This document shows, piece after piece, positions 7,946 through 16,784 of a stretch of 64,000 nt of DNA. Below the pieces are notes generated by a model. That model did not search any database. It was not told the DNA's origin and saw nothing but the letters and a program-made list of their open reading frames with translations. The first letter of the stretch is position 1; each line of letters opens with the position of its first letter. The DNA lies in assembly GCF_002218085.1 (NCBI RefSeq), contig NZ_BDUC01000001.1, positions 559,955 to 623,954 on the forward strand, read 5' to 3'. Made by a program: the position numbers and the translations under genes. The stretch is from Tolypothrix sp. NIES-4075. GTDB lineage: Bacteria; Cyanobacteriota; Cyanobacteriia; Cyanobacteriales; Nostocaceae.

Positions 7946-8542
7946 ATGCTTGATAAAATGCTTTCAGAACGCTTTACCGAAGCCCTTACCTACGCTACAC
8001 AACTTCACGCAAACCAAATTCGTAAAGGTTCGGGTGTTCCTTATATCGCTCATTTGTTAGGTGTCGCCAGTATTGCCTTAGAATATGGGGCAAATGAAGA
8101 TGAAGCGATCGCAGCCCTTTTACATGATGCCATAGAAGACCAAGGTGGAGCGACAACCAGAGAAGAAATTCGCCGTCGCTTTGGAGACAATGTAACAGCA
8201 ATTGTCGATGGTTGCACTGACTCTGACACTATACCTAAACCACCTTGGCGACAACGTAAAGAAGCATATATTGCTCATATTCCTACAGCATCGCCATCGG
8301 TGTTACTTGTTTCCGGAGCCGATAAACTGTATAATGCTCAATCAATTCGCAAAGATTATCGCGTGTTGGGCGAATCACTTTGGGAACGCTTTAAAGGTGG
8401 CAAAGAAGGTACGCTTTGGTATTATAGAACGCTTGTAGATACTTTCCACAAAACTGGATCGATCCCCATGATTGAAGAATTAGAAAGGGTGGTTGCAGAA
8501 ATAGAAGTTTTGGCTAGTTCGGCTGATTATTCGGGTGGGTGA
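7946..8542 (+). CDS. HD-domain phosphohydrolase
   Basis: HD-superfamily metal-dependent hydrolase, 198 residues from the ATG at 7946. The layout resembles the hydrolase domain of RelA/SpoT and small MESH1-like enzymes: HANQIRKGSGVPYIAHLLGV, then ALLHDAIEDQGG (the HD pair plus ED), then FGDNVTAIVDGCTDSD and a lysine-rich segment VSGADKLYNAQSIRKD. The (p)ppGpp hydrolase role is possible but not proven; no synthetase domain is present. A GTG at 7928 is an alternative start. Its 3' end overlaps the convergent AI-2E transporter gene by 16 bases. Confidence 0.85.
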   Translation: MLDKMLSERFTEALTYATQLHANQIRKGSGVPYIAHLLGVASIALEYGANEDEAIAALLHDAIEDQGGATTREEIRRRFGDNVTAIVDGCTDSDTIPKPPWRQRKEAYIAHIPTASPSVLLVSGADKLYNAQSIRKDYRVLGESLWERFKGGKEGTLWYYRTLVDTFHKTGSIPMIEELERVVAEIEVLASSADYSGG

Positions 8543-9600
8543 GGAATAGTAATTGAACCAAATTCAGTTTTGCCGTTTTTCATCGCATCGAAAGTACCTT
8601 TAATAGTACCTGCGATCGGCACAGCAACAAGTGTTCCCAAAAACCCAGCAATTTCAAATCCCATCAAAATAGAAACGAAAATCCAGATGGGATTAAGCCC
8701 GATAAAATCGCCGAATAATTTGGGTGCTATCAAATTATCTTTAACCTGCTGCAACAAAAGCGCTGCTATTGCGACTTGAATTGCTAGCAACCAACTTTGC
8801 AGCAGTACCAAAATTACCACCAAACCGATACCAAGAGACGCCCCAATAAAAGGAATTAGTTCGGAGATGCCAATAAGTATGGCAAACAACAAAGCAAACG
8901 GCACCTTGAGAATCAAGAAAATCGGGGTGAGACAAACTATCATAAACAGCCCCAGCAAAAGTTGGCTGAGGAAAAAGTTGTGGAAATTAAGGCGTAAAGA
9001 TGTAATTAAGGGGACTCGAATGTTAGATGGTAAGAGATTAACCATACCAGACCAAACGCGATCGCCATACAAAAGCATGTAAAATGCCAGTACGACTATT
9101 AAAACTATATTGAGCAATCCTGATAACAGCGTCCCAGCCACACCCACAGCACTAGAGGCTAGTTGTTGCACCGCACTCTGAATACTGACATTGATTTGAT
9201 TGCTCACAACCCTCAAATCTAATGGCAAACGCCGCTGTCTCGCCAACGCCTCAAACTGTTGTAAATTTTCTTGACTAGCGCTTAACAAACCAGGAATTTT
9301 ATTTAAAAGTTGAAGCGTTTGGTCAACTACTACGGGCACTAAGGTCACACCCAGAATTATAAACAGCGTTAAAGCTGTCAGCAAAACTATAATTACTGCC
9401 TGAGTGCGCGTAATTCGAGCGCGTTCAAAAAACTTAACTGGATAATTCAGTAAAAAAGCAAGAATCGCGGCAACGATCAAAATGGTAATTGGATGCTGAA
9501 ATAAGCGATAAAACTGAGATACCAACCAAATATTCAGAGCGATAATTGGACCGCTCAGACCATAGAATAACAGACTTTTAACAGAGGCTGAACGGCGCAT
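8527..9600 (-). CDS. AI-2E family transporter (PerM-like)
   Basis: Integral membrane protein of the AI-2E/PerM/UPF0118 family, 357 residues with about seven to eight membrane helices. Characteristic regions are the paired N-terminal helices, a central soluble segment (residues about 85-150), and the C-terminal helices with ISELIPFIGASLGIG and GDFIGLNPIWIFVSILMG. Members have been linked to autoinducer export or Na+/H+ exchange; the substrate cannot be told from sequence. It is transcribed away from pdxH and convergent with the HD-domain gene. Confidence 0.9.
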   Translation of the reverse strand: MRRSASVKSLLFYGLSGPIIALNIWLVSQFYRLFQHPITILIVAAILAFLLNYPVKFFERARITRTQAVIIVLLTALTLFIILGVTLVPVVVDQTLQLLNKIPGLLSASQENLQQFEALARQRRLPLDLRVVSNQINVSIQSAVQQLASSAVGVAGTLLSGLLNIVLIVVLAFYMLLYGDRVWSGMVNLLPSNIRVPLITSLRLNFHNFFLSQLLLGLFMIVCLTPIFLILKVPFALLFAILIGISELIPFIGASLGIGLVVILVLLQSWLLAIQVAIAALLLQQVKDNLIAPKLFGDFIGLNPIWIFVSILMGFEIAGFLGTLVAVPIAGTIKGTFDAMKNGKTEFGSITIPHPPE

Positions 9601-9735
9601 ATTGGCTGGGGACTCTTTACTGGGGACTGGGGAGCGATCTTGCAGGATAGGTAAAACTCAGCTGGTGCTGATGAATATGATAAATATTTTTAACAAAGAT
9701 GTGTAAGCGTACCTGATAAAAAAAAGCAAATCATC

Positions 9736-10380
9736 ATGGACAAAGCTATAGCTGACCTTCGCAAAGATTATACCTTAGAGGGTCTAAGCGTCTCGGAAGT
9801 TGATTTAAATCCTTTTAGACAGTTTAAAAAATGGTTCAATCAGGCACTAGATGCCCAACTTCCCGAACCGAATGCCATGACTATTGCCACTGCTACACCA
9901 GAGGGCAATCCGTCGGCAAGAATGGTGCTACTGAAAGATTTTGATGAGCGTGGTTTTGTTTTTTACACTAACTATAATAGTCAAAAAGGACAAGAATTAG
10001 CAGAAAATCCCCAGGCATCTCTTGTTTTTTGGTGGGCAGAACTAGAACGACAAGTCCGTATTTATGGACGGGTTGAGAAAGTTTCGGAATACGAGTCAGA
10101 TGAGTATTTTCACAGTCGTCCGTTAAATAGTCGCTTGGGTGCGTGGGCATCTAATCAAAGCGAGGTGATAGAAAACAGAGAAGTTCTTGAGCAACGCTTG
10201 CAAGAACTTCAGGTAAAATATGAAAATCAAGATGTGCCGCGACCGCAGCACTGGGGAGGGGTGCGAGTGATCCCCACAAAAATTGAGTTTTGGCAAGGAC
10301 GCCCCAGCCGCCTGCACGATCGCTTGCTTTATACTTGCTTGGATGATAAAAGTTGGAAAATAGAGCGTTTGTCACCTTAA
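9736..10380 (+). CDS. pdxH: Pyridoxamine 5'-phosphate oxidase
   Basis: FMN-dependent oxidase converting pyridoxine or pyridoxamine 5'-phosphate to pyridoxal 5'-phosphate. The 214 residues are the normal length. Family blocks include NAMTIATATPEGNPSARMVL (FMN site), KDFDERGFVFYTNYNSQKG, QVRIYGRVEKVS, the SRLGAWASNQSEVI segment and the C-terminal IEFWQGRPSRLHDRL and IERLSP that close the substrate site. ATG at 9736. The stop overlaps a small convergent gene by four bases. Confidence 0.97.
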   Translation: MDKAIADLRKDYTLEGLSVSEVDLNPFRQFKKWFNQALDAQLPEPNAMTIATATPEGNPSARMVLLKDFDERGFVFYTNYNSQKGQELAENPQASLVFWWAELERQVRIYGRVEKVSEYESDEYFHSRPLNSRLGAWASNQSEVIENREVLEQRLQELQVKYENQDVPRPQHWGGVRVIPTKIEFWQGRPSRLHDRLLYTCLDDKSWKIERLSP

Positions 10381-10541
10381 TCGTTTTCGTCTAGCCAAGG
10401 TGGTATTGCACCTATTAATTGCTTGGGTGGTTCTATTCCACGAGAACCACCTGGCTCAGTTTTGCGAGGTTTGCCGATATTTGGTGGCTTGATATCTCTA
10501 GAAGAACTATCCTTTTGTTCTTTATTTTTGTCATCGCTCAT
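10377..10541 (-). CDS. Small proline/charged protein, 54 aa
   Basis: Short gene with a good ribosome site (GGAGAG, nine bases before the ATG at 10541). The product begins MSDDKNKEQKDSSSRDIKPP, continues with NIGKPRKTEPGGSRGIEPPK and ends in LIGAIPPWLDEND. It is hydrophilic, probably disordered, rich in Pro, Lys and Asp, with a hydrophobic C-terminal tail (QLIGAIPPWL). No signal peptide and no cysteine. Its stop overlaps the pdxH stop. The function is unknown; the composition and ribosome site argue for a real gene. Confidence 0.6.
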   Translation of the reverse strand: MSDDKNKEQKDSSSRDIKPPNIGKPRKTEPGGSRGIEPPKQLIGAIPPWLDEND

Positions 10542-10555
10542 TTTATACTCTCCTT

Positions 10556-10755
10556 ATGAATTGGTAATTGGGAATTGGGAATTGGTAATTGGTAATTGGT
10601 AATTGAGAATTGAGAATTGGTAATTGGGAATTGGTAATTGAGAATTGGGAATTGGGAATTATTTTTATTACCCATTACCCATTATCCATTACCCATTACC
10701 CATTACCCATTATCCATTACCCATTCCCCATTCCCCATTACCCATTCCCCATTAC
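10556..10755. repeat. TTGGGAATT / CCCATTACC low-complexity repeat
   Basis: A run of GGTAATTGGGAATT-type heptamers followed by a run of CCCATTACCCATT units, which are partly complementary and can fold into a long imperfect hairpin. The right end supplies the last codons and stop of the gene ending at 10738. Confidence 0.85.
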
Positions 10756-12297
10756 CCAAAGAATTTCCTCTGTGTGCTTGGTAAAATTTTTACCTATTAA
10801 GCTGGGAAGTTCGGGTACTTCATTCAATTTCTTCAACATAATGAATTTCAATTCCGCATAATCTTCACAAATGCCTTGTAAATCTGGATCTTTACCAGCC
10901 CATTCCCAAATTGTGCGTTGGTTGTCTCGCACTAGAGCGTAAACTAAATAACGGCGTGCTAGTGAAAGCGCAGTTATTACCCCAGCATTAATGCGGTGAG
11001 CGATCGCATACCAAGCCGCTAGATTATATAAAAACCGAGTATTTAACTCTGATGTCTCATCCCAATTTTTCTTCAGTTTGTCTATTTCTGCGATCGCTTC
11101 CTGAATCAAATTGACATCACCTGTCATTAGCCCAGCCATCGCTTTACCAATTATAATTCTGCGCTTGACAGATTCATCAAGACATGCATGAAGTGCGCGA
11201 TCGTATTGCAGTAGTGCTTGACGTTGGTAATTGAGACATTCTTTGTCTATCTGTGTTCTTCCAAAGATGCTGTATGTGTCAGCTAAATTTTCGTAAGGTT
11301 GAAACCATTCAGGATACAAAACTATTGCTTGCTGTAAATCTTCAATTGCCAATTCGTAGAACAATTTGCCCTGAGTCGCAGCGCTGGTTAGATTAAGAAC
11401 GCCAAAAAAGTTATAAATCTTAGCTTGATAGCGATCGCGTTTTCGTCCCAAGTAATACCAGGGCACAGCAGCCACCATTTCTCGGCGACTGAGTTCTAAC
11501 GCCAGCCAGCGAATAGCCGAGCCTAGTAACTTTCTGTAGCGGTCTTTCAGTGCTTCTTCGGGTACTGCCTCAACTGATTCCCAAACCGTATATAACTTAG
11601 AAGAAAGACGACCTTCGATGTTAGTGATTTCAAAAGTAATTCCCAGGCGATCGTATTCTTTACCTTGGCTTTGCAAAATGCTAGTTACTTTCGTGCCTAA
11701 TGGGGGAAATATCACCTTCAACATGTTCACCGCTGGACGCATTTGCTCTGGTGTGAACTCGCTTAGTGAAGTCACCAACTCACCAAGTCGTTGGTCTGGG
11801 GTTGTTTGCGGTAAAGGTAACTTATCGCGAGGGTGATAGGTTTCGGGTCCTTGGTTGATGATATGCTCTTTCACCCGTTGACGGACGGCTTTCATTTCTC
11901 CCACCAGTCTTTCTCGCGCTAATTGCGAAAGACCTGGTAAGACGTTGTTCATTTCCTCAGCATCAGAAGCATTGATGAAATTGTCTACGATTAACTGAGA
12001 TGAGCGGCGAAAAATCATGAAAATGAGGCGATAGACGATTAAAAGACTTAATAAAGCCGCTACAACCTTTACCAAAATCATGGAAATTCTGGTGACGTTT
12101 TTCTTTGCCACTTCCAGGTCGTCTGCCAACTTGGTGAGAGATATCTTTGGCTTATCAGATTGACTCGGTGTTAATGTTGCAGTCGGTGTTGGTCTGGCAA
12201 TAATCTGTTGACTATATATGGATGGTCGCCGATATGCCGACAATCCATAACTAAAGACAAATAAGACACAGAATACTAACAACAGTCGTACTTTCAC
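10738..12297 (-). CDS. Membrane-anchored TPR-like protein, 519 aa
   Basis: Not assigned to a named family. The N-terminus has a signal or anchor segment (LLLVFCVLFVFSYGLSAY), then a Pro/Thr-rich linker, a second membrane helix around residues 75-95 (ILVKVVAALLSLLIVYRLIF), and a long soluble region. Residues about 300-400 look like helical TPR-type repeats (FYELAIEDLQQAIVLYPEWF, then YENLADTYSIFGRTQ). A role in envelope assembly or protein interaction is inferred only from layout. The last residues (LWVMGNG) are encoded by the neighbouring low-complexity repeat, so the original C-terminus has probably been replaced. Confidence 0.7.
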   Translation of the reverse strand: MKVRLLLVFCVLFVFSYGLSAYRRPSIYSQQIIARPTPTATLTPSQSDKPKISLTKLADDLEVAKKNVTRISMILVKVVAALLSLLIVYRLIFMIFRRSSQLIVDNFINASDAEEMNNVLPGLSQLARERLVGEMKAVRQRVKEHIINQGPETYHPRDKLPLPQTTPDQRLGELVTSLSEFTPEQMRPAVNMLKVIFPPLGTKVTSILQSQGKEYDRLGITFEITNIEGRLSSKLYTVWESVEAVPEEALKDRYRKLLGSAIRWLALELSRREMVAAVPWYYLGRKRDRYQAKIYNFFGVLNLTSAATQGKLFYELAIEDLQQAIVLYPEWFQPYENLADTYSIFGRTQIDKECLNYQRQALLQYDRALHACLDESVKRRIIIGKAMAGLMTGDVNLIQEAIAEIDKLKKNWDETSELNTRFLYNLAAWYAIAHRINAGVITALSLARRYLVYALVRDNQRTIWEWAGKDPDLQGICEDYAELKFIMLKKLNEVPELPSLIGKNFTKHTEEILWVMGNG

Positions 12298-12326
12298 AAC
12301 TTTCGGCTTAGTGATATTATGTCCGC

Positions 12327-12377
12327 TGTAGTGAGCGCTGTACTCGCTCTATATTAAGCGCTGAAGCGCTCACTACA
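12327..12377. repeat. GTAGTGAGCGCT palindromic repeat (member 1)
   Basis: TGTAGTGAGCGCTG at the left and CGCTGAAGCGCTCACTACA at the right form a nested inverted repeat. Related elements with the same GTAGT...ACTAC ends lie at 24656-24737 and 36691-36736. Confidence 0.7.
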
Positions 12378-12384
12378 TTTAAAG

Positions 12385-13212
12385 TTACTGTGATGAATTA
12401 GCTGAATCAGCAGTAAATTGAATGCTGGGGTCTGGCATAAAAGTATACCTTAGATAAAGTCCACCGGCAACAAACAAAATAATCAACAAACTACCAATAC
12501 CGAGGGGACTGGGAAGCCAGAAAACTGCTTCAATGTGGTTTAATTGACCGGGGATGAGTTTCCATACCAGTTTATTTTGACTTTTTTCCGGAGCGATACC
12601 TTCGGCACGCGAGTACGCGATCGCCTGCTCAGTTTCTTGAATGATTTTTGCCCCCCAAGGAGTTTTCAAGCTAAATTCTAAATCGAGAATCGAGCCTGCA
12701 TTCGCTAAAACGTTACCATTGCTGGCAATTAGAGAAAGCGATCGCAAATCCACATCGTAAATCAACCGATTCCGCACTAACAGTAAAAAATTGTTTTGAA
12801 ACAAAAGTAAGTTTGACTCAATTTTTGGCAATTCTGAATCAGATGTGCCTTTAACTTCAGTTTTTTGATTAATGTTGGGATTGAAAAATTCGTTAAACTT
12901 CGTTTGTAATTCTTCACCATTACTGAAGGGAATTGTGACGATAATTTCTGATTGAGAAAGTCGCCGTACTTTGCCTTCTTCTTTGCGGGCGCGGCGTTCG
13001 ATGCTATTTAACCATTCGTATACTGAGTCACCGCTAAAACTGGTAAGTCGTTCTGCTAACTTAATATGCTGCACCAGTTCACCGCGATTCGAGTTTTCAA
13101 AGTTTACCCCCGCTTCATACTGTACGCAACCAGATAGCAGCAGGGATGCTAAGAGTACGAAAAAGACAAATCTTAGCCGTGCAAAGCTTTTTGCTAAAGC
13201 CGATAAATTCAT
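12385..13212 (-). CDS. DUF3153 lipoprotein
   Basis: Cyanobacterial DUF3153 protein, 275 residues from the ATG at 13212 (an upstream ATG at 13230 adds six residues). A lipoprotein signal peptide ends at the lipobox LLLSGC, which is followed by VQYEAGVNFENSNRGELVQH typical of the family. A C-terminal membrane helix (LGIGSLLIILFVAGGLYLRY, near residue 245) follows the beta-rich domain, so the protein is probably tethered at both ends on the outer face of a membrane. Function unknown. It starts about 50 bases after the TPR gene stop at 13263, so the two likely form an operon. Confidence 0.85.
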   Translation of the reverse strand: MNLSALAKSFARLRFVFFVLLASLLLSGCVQYEAGVNFENSNRGELVQHIKLAERLTSFSGDSVYEWLNSIERRARKEEGKVRRLSQSEIIVTIPFSNGEELQTKFNEFFNPNINQKTEVKGTSDSELPKIESNLLLFQNNFLLLVRNRLIYDVDLRSLSLIASNGNVLANAGSILDLEFSLKTPWGAKIIQETEQAIAYSRAEGIAPEKSQNKLVWKLIPGQLNHIEAVFWLPSPLGIGSLLIILFVAGGLYLRYTFMPDPSIQFTADSANSSQ

Positions 13213-13262
13213 TACTAGAAATCTCCACAAAAGTCAAGAATATTATCTTTCTTCTCTGCGGT

Positions 13263-13805
13263 TCAAAGACTCAACCAAACTAAGCTACCCAAGATTAAAC
13301 TAATGGTAATTAATGCAACCCAAATAAAGCGATTATCTTTAGTATTGACTTGGCTTAAGTCAACGAATTCTCGCTCAGTCGGCTTTTTGGGTTGGTTCGA
13401 TTTTGTACTATTAGCAGCGAGACGAATTTTACTTTCATTATCAGACAATGCGCCCAAATCGGGAATTTGAGTCATCCATTCGCTTGGTCTTTGTAGCTTC
13501 GGTGCTTTGAGAATGTAAACCAAGCGTCGGGCTTGTTTGCTGGTTTCGGAAAAAGGATGGCGTTTGAGTTCTTCGCAAAGGGCGATCGCATCTTCGGTGC
13601 GTCCAGCAGCTTCATAAGCTGTTACCAGCCAGATTTGTACCTCTCCCCCGGTGCGAGAATTGCGATTCACTAAAGCGATCGCCTTTTCTAAATTTTCCAC
13701 CGCTTGCCGATATTGCCCACTTTCAAAAGCAGCTTTCCCAGACTGGTAAAGATTTTTGGCAATTTCTAAACTTTCTGCACTCACGTTTTGCACACAAATC
13801 AGCAC
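13263..13805 (-). CDS. TPR protein with C-terminal membrane anchor
   Basis: About 180 residues starting at a GTG (13805); no ATG is available in the conserved part. Residues about 13-90 form two to three tetratricopeptide units (AKNLYQSGKAAFESGQYRQA, VENLEKAIAL, AYEAAGRTEDAIALCEELKR). A charged linker follows, and a tail helix FIWVALITISLILGSLVWLS anchors it with the TPR region inside the cell. TPRs mediate protein contacts; the partner may be the adjacent DUF3153 lipoprotein. The cellular role is unknown. Confidence 0.8.
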   Translation of the reverse strand: MLICVQNVSAESLEIAKNLYQSGKAAFESGQYRQAVENLEKAIALVNRNSRTGGEVQIWLVTAYEAAGRTEDAIALCEELKRHPFSETSKQARRLVYILKAPKLQRPSEWMTQIPDLGALSDNESKIRLAANSTKSNQPKKPTEREFVDLSQVNTKDNRFIWVALITISLILGSLVWLSL

Positions 13806-14022
13806 TTTCTTAATTGTGCCAACGCCAAGAATATTTTTAAATCTTTCTCAAGCTGGTAACGTCAAACTAGATAAACTTTTAAAATTATAGTTAAGTATAC
13901 GTAGATTAAGGAGAATAAACCACACCCGCCCCTTGGTGTAGGTGCATCCTTTGTTAATTACGCTATTTTCTACCTCTAAAAAGATTAAAAATTCCAATTT
14001 ATCAAATCTGGGCGGTCAAAAT

Positions 14023-14514
14023 ATGCTTAAAATCAAGCATTGGCAACTCAACTGGCTGGGATTAGTCTCTGTGGCACTAATAAGCGCGACAATTGCCCCA
14101 GCCGCAGCCGAACAAGTAATAGTGATTGATGGTGGTGGAATTTCCATCGGTGTAAATCAGCCGCGTGTACGTAGTAACTCGATTTATTACAATCAACCGC
14201 GTGTACGTGGTAACTCGATTTATTACGGTAATCCAATCAGGGTAAACCAACCGCCTACCGTTGGTAATTTTATTTACGGTAGTCCGATTCCTACTCCCAT
14301 ACCTGTAGATCCAACAACGGGATTAACACCGAGTCGTAGTAGTGGTTACTACTATTCCCCGTATAGGCAGAATGTGAGAAATTCGACCTTTGTCAATCCA
14401 GTGTTGGTTAATCCGACAATTCGAGACTCAAGGCTGATTAATCCAACGATTGTTAGAGATTCATGGCGTCGTTCACCTGTAAGGCAGCGCGTTATCTACA
14501 ATTATCCTTGGTAA
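14023..14514 (+). CDS. Secreted Asn/Pro/Tyr-rich repeat protein
   Basis: Signal peptide at residues 1-30 (LVSVALISATIAPAAA-EQ) beginning at the ATG at 14023; the open frame runs back to 13942 but that part is not signal-like. The mature part is about 130 residues of low complexity: repeated NQPRVRxNSIYY units, a Pro-rich segment, Tyr clusters and NPTIRDSRLINPTIVRD. It resembles periplasmic or outer-surface proteins of unknown role found in cyanobacteria. No enzyme motif is seen. Confidence 0.75.
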   Translation: MLKIKHWQLNWLGLVSVALISATIAPAAAEQVIVIDGGGISIGVNQPRVRSNSIYYNQPRVRGNSIYYGNPIRVNQPPTVGNFIYGSPIPTPIPVDPTTGLTPSRSSGYYYSPYRQNVRNSTFVNPVLVNPTIRDSRLINPTIVRDSWRRSPVRQRVIYNYPW

Positions 14515-14516
14515 TA

Positions 14517-14660
14517 GGGAATGAGGGAATGGGGAATGGGTAATGGGGAATGGGGAATGGGTAATGGGTAATGGGGAATGGGTAATGGGGAATGGGTAAT
14601 AAAAATAATTAGCAATTAGCAATTACCAATTACCAATTCCCAATTCCCAATTCCCAATTA
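14517..14660. repeat. GGGGAATGGGTAAT low-complexity repeat
   Basis: Tandem GGGGAATGGGTAAT units followed by AATTACCAATTCCCAATT units, the mirror image of the array at 10556-10755. It fills the space up to the argB stop codon. Confidence 0.85.
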
Positions 14661-14661
14661 C

Positions 14662-15558
14662 CTAAGAAGTAAATTGAGAACCGATCAACATTGTCCCGAT
14701 ACCGATGTCGGTGAAGATTTCTAGCAGCAGGGCGTGAGGAATGCGACCATCAATGATGTGTGCTGCACGTACTCCTTGAGCGAGCGATCGCACGCAACAA
14801 TTTACTTTCGGAATCATCCCACCACTAACTACATTAGTGGCAATCAACTCGCGGGCTTCTTGAATATCCACTTTCGGAATCAAGCTTGACGGATCTTTGT
14901 AATCTTTTAAAATACCCCGCGTATCTGTGAGCAAAATTAACTTTTCTGCCCCAAGTGCTGCGGCTATTTCTCCAGCTACCGTATCGGCATTAATGTTGTA
15001 AGCTTGTCCTGTTTCGTCTGCGGCTACGCTGGAAACTACTGGAATATAGCCACTGCTAACGAGTGTCTCCAAAATCTTGATATTCACACCGCAAACTTCC
15101 CCTACAAAGCCAATGCCTTCTTGACCTTGAGGACGAGCTTTAATTAAGTTACCATCTTTACCGCACAATCCCACCGCCAATCCGCCAGCTTGGTTAATCA
15201 AAGCGACAATTTCTTTGTTAACTCGACCGACTAAAACCATTTCCACCACATCCATTGTGGGGGCATCGGTGACACGCAGACCATTTTTAAATTGCGCTTC
15301 GATTCCCAGTTTATCCAGCCAGCTGTTAATTTCTGGTCCCCCACCGTGGACTAAAATTGGTCGCAAGCCGACGCAAGATAAAAATACAACGTCGCGGATA
15401 ACTTTATCTTTGAGGGTGCTATCTTTCATTGCCGCACCACCGTATTTAACAACAACGGTGCGTCCAGCAAATTGTTGAATGTAAGGTAATGCTTCGCTCA
15501 GTACTTGCACGCGAGTGGCTGCGGCTTGTCTGATGTACTCAATATCGTTGACTATCAT
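14662..15558 (-). CDS. argB: Acetylglutamate kinase
   Basis: Phosphorylates N-acetylglutamate in arginine synthesis; in cyanobacteria it is activated by PII when nitrogen is plentiful. The 298 residues are the normal length. Key blocks: TVVVKYGGAAM (nucleotide and phosphate site), LVHGGGPEINSWLDKLGI (acetylglutamate site), GLRVTDAPTMDVVEMVLVGR, NINADTVAGEIAAALGAEKL and the C-terminal RIPHALLLEIFTDIGIGTM. The N-terminal helix (DIEYIRQAAATRVQVLSEAL) matches arginine-sensitive hexameric enzymes. Single gene facing the low-complexity repeat. Confidence 0.97.
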   Translation of the reverse strand: MIVNDIEYIRQAAATRVQVLSEALPYIQQFAGRTVVVKYGGAAMKDSTLKDKVIRDVVFLSCVGLRPILVHGGGPEINSWLDKLGIEAQFKNGLRVTDAPTMDVVEMVLVGRVNKEIVALINQAGGLAVGLCGKDGNLIKARPQGQEGIGFVGEVCGVNIKILETLVSSGYIPVVSSVAADETGQAYNINADTVAGEIAAALGAEKLILLTDTRGILKDYKDPSSLIPKVDIQEARELIATNVVSGGMIPKVNCCVRSLAQGVRAAHIIDGRIPHALLLEIFTDIGIGTMLIGSQFTS

Positions 15559-15632
15559 GGGGAGCTGTTGACAGTTAAAACTGATCTAAACAGTTTAAAG
15601 GAGTTTGGTACTTTCAACAATCTCTAGACGAA

Positions 15633-15675
15633 AGCTCTTGACACTCTCTGGGCTAAAAGCCACGGAGATTCACCG
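15633..15675. repeat. Possible IS200/IS605-type end hairpin
   Basis: CTCTTGACACTCTCTGGGCT then AAAAGCCACGGAGATTCACC folds as a hairpin (CTCTGGGCT with AGCCACGGAG). This TTGACACTC...GGAGATTC layout resembles ends of IS200/IS605-type elements in cyanobacteria. No transposase gene is present; at most it is a remnant. Confidence 0.3.
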
Positions 15676-15880
15676 GGTTAACGAGTCTACTTCAACTCGC
15701 GGTTCCTAAATTAAAGCTTGTCTTGCTTGACCAAGACAATTTGAGATTTGAGATTTTGGAGCCAAGGATTAAAATCAAAATCTGAATCTAAAATAAAGGT
15801 TTCAAGCCTACACCAGTTGACGGCAGGTGCTTCAAGTCGGCTCCTTTTAAAGGAGAGGTTAATCCAAGGCACTTACAAGT

Positions 15881-16011
15881 AATAAAATGTTCCACCCTCC
15901 GGGTTCATCAGTACGAATAGACGGAAACCGACCCCTGAGACTGATTCACCGTCAAAGCCAGATGCCCCTATCCGCAACCAACCATTTCAATACACGGTGG
16001 AACATTTTATT
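15881..16011. mobile_element. 131-bp MITE-like element with 16-bp inverted ends
   Basis: The ends AATAAAATGTTCCACC (15881-15896) and GGTGGAACATTTTATT (15996-16011) are perfect 16-bp inverted repeats enclosing 99 bp with no protein frame that makes sense. Size and ends fit a miniature inverted-repeat element, or alternatively a structured RNA. No clear target duplication is visible. It lies between argB and aroK. Confidence 0.55.
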
Positions 16012-16073
16012 TTTTGGATCTCCCCAAAATCGTAAATCTATGGCTCCAAAATCGATTGACGTTAACGAAATGA

Positions 16074-16601
16074 TTATTTCAGAACTGTGGGAATCGCCTC
16101 AAGTACTTTCCGAGCCACTTTCGTGGGTGTTTCTTCCTCGCTGACGCTGATTCGCAGATCGGCTTGATTATATAATGGCTGTCGTTGTTCAAAGAGCGAT
16201 CGCAGTTTTTGCTTCAAGTCAACATCTTGCAGTAACGGTCTTGTGGTATCTTCTGCTAAACGGGTGTAAAGTAACTCTACTGGCACATCCAGCCAAACAA
16301 TCAAGCCGTGGCGCAGATAACTCCAGTTTTTTTGTTGGAGAATAACTCCTCCACCAGTAGAGATAACTAATTTTGTAAAAGCGCAAATTTGTGCTAGTAC
16401 ATCGCTTTCGATTTGACGAAAACCCGCTTCCCCTTCCAAAGCAAACAACTGATTAATACTTCGTCCGGTTGATTGTTCAATTACGTTATCCGCATCGACA
16501 AACCCGTAACTCAATTGTTTCGCAAGTTCGCGCCCTACAGTAGTCTTACCGGCGCCCATCATGCCAATTAAGTACAGGTTAACTCCTTTTAATATACTCA
16601 T
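16074..16601 (-). CDS. aroK: Shikimate kinase
   Basis: Phosphorylates shikimate in the pathway to chorismate and aromatic amino acids. 175 residues. P-loop GMMGAGKTTVG, the shikimate-binding FVDADNVIEQSTGRSI and FRQIESDVL, the STGGGVI motif, and lid TRPLL with arginines for ATP and shikimate are all present. The ATG at 16601 is preferred over a TTG two codons upstream. Monocistronic in this window. Confidence 0.96.
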   Translation of the reverse strand: MSILKGVNLYLIGMMGAGKTTVGRELAKQLSYGFVDADNVIEQSTGRSINQLFALEGEAGFRQIESDVLAQICAFTKLVISTGGGVILQQKNWSYLRHGLIVWLDVPVELLYTRLAEDTTRPLLQDVDLKQKLRSLFEQRQPLYNQADLRISVSEEETPTKVARKVLEAIPTVLK

Positions 16602-16671
16602 TGTCAATTTCCTACTTTTTTAGGGCGGGGAAACCCCATAGAAACCCCACCCCTACTACTAACCCAACGGG

Positions 16672-16765
16672 AGAGCCAGTTGCTTCAAGTCGGCAGAGCC
16701 TTTCGGCAACAGCGAGTGGGGGTAACGAACATGACCGCGCTGCCTTTCCAACGCACTGGCTCACC
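16672..16765. repeat. Interspersed repeat shared with 5089-5265
   Basis: Contains GCTTCAAGTCGGCAGAGCC and GTAACGAACATGACCGCGCTGC; the second block is identical to part of the element at 5089-5265. Palindromic cyanobacterial intergenic repeat. Confidence 0.65.
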
Positions 16766-16784
16766 ACTAACCACTAACTTTATT

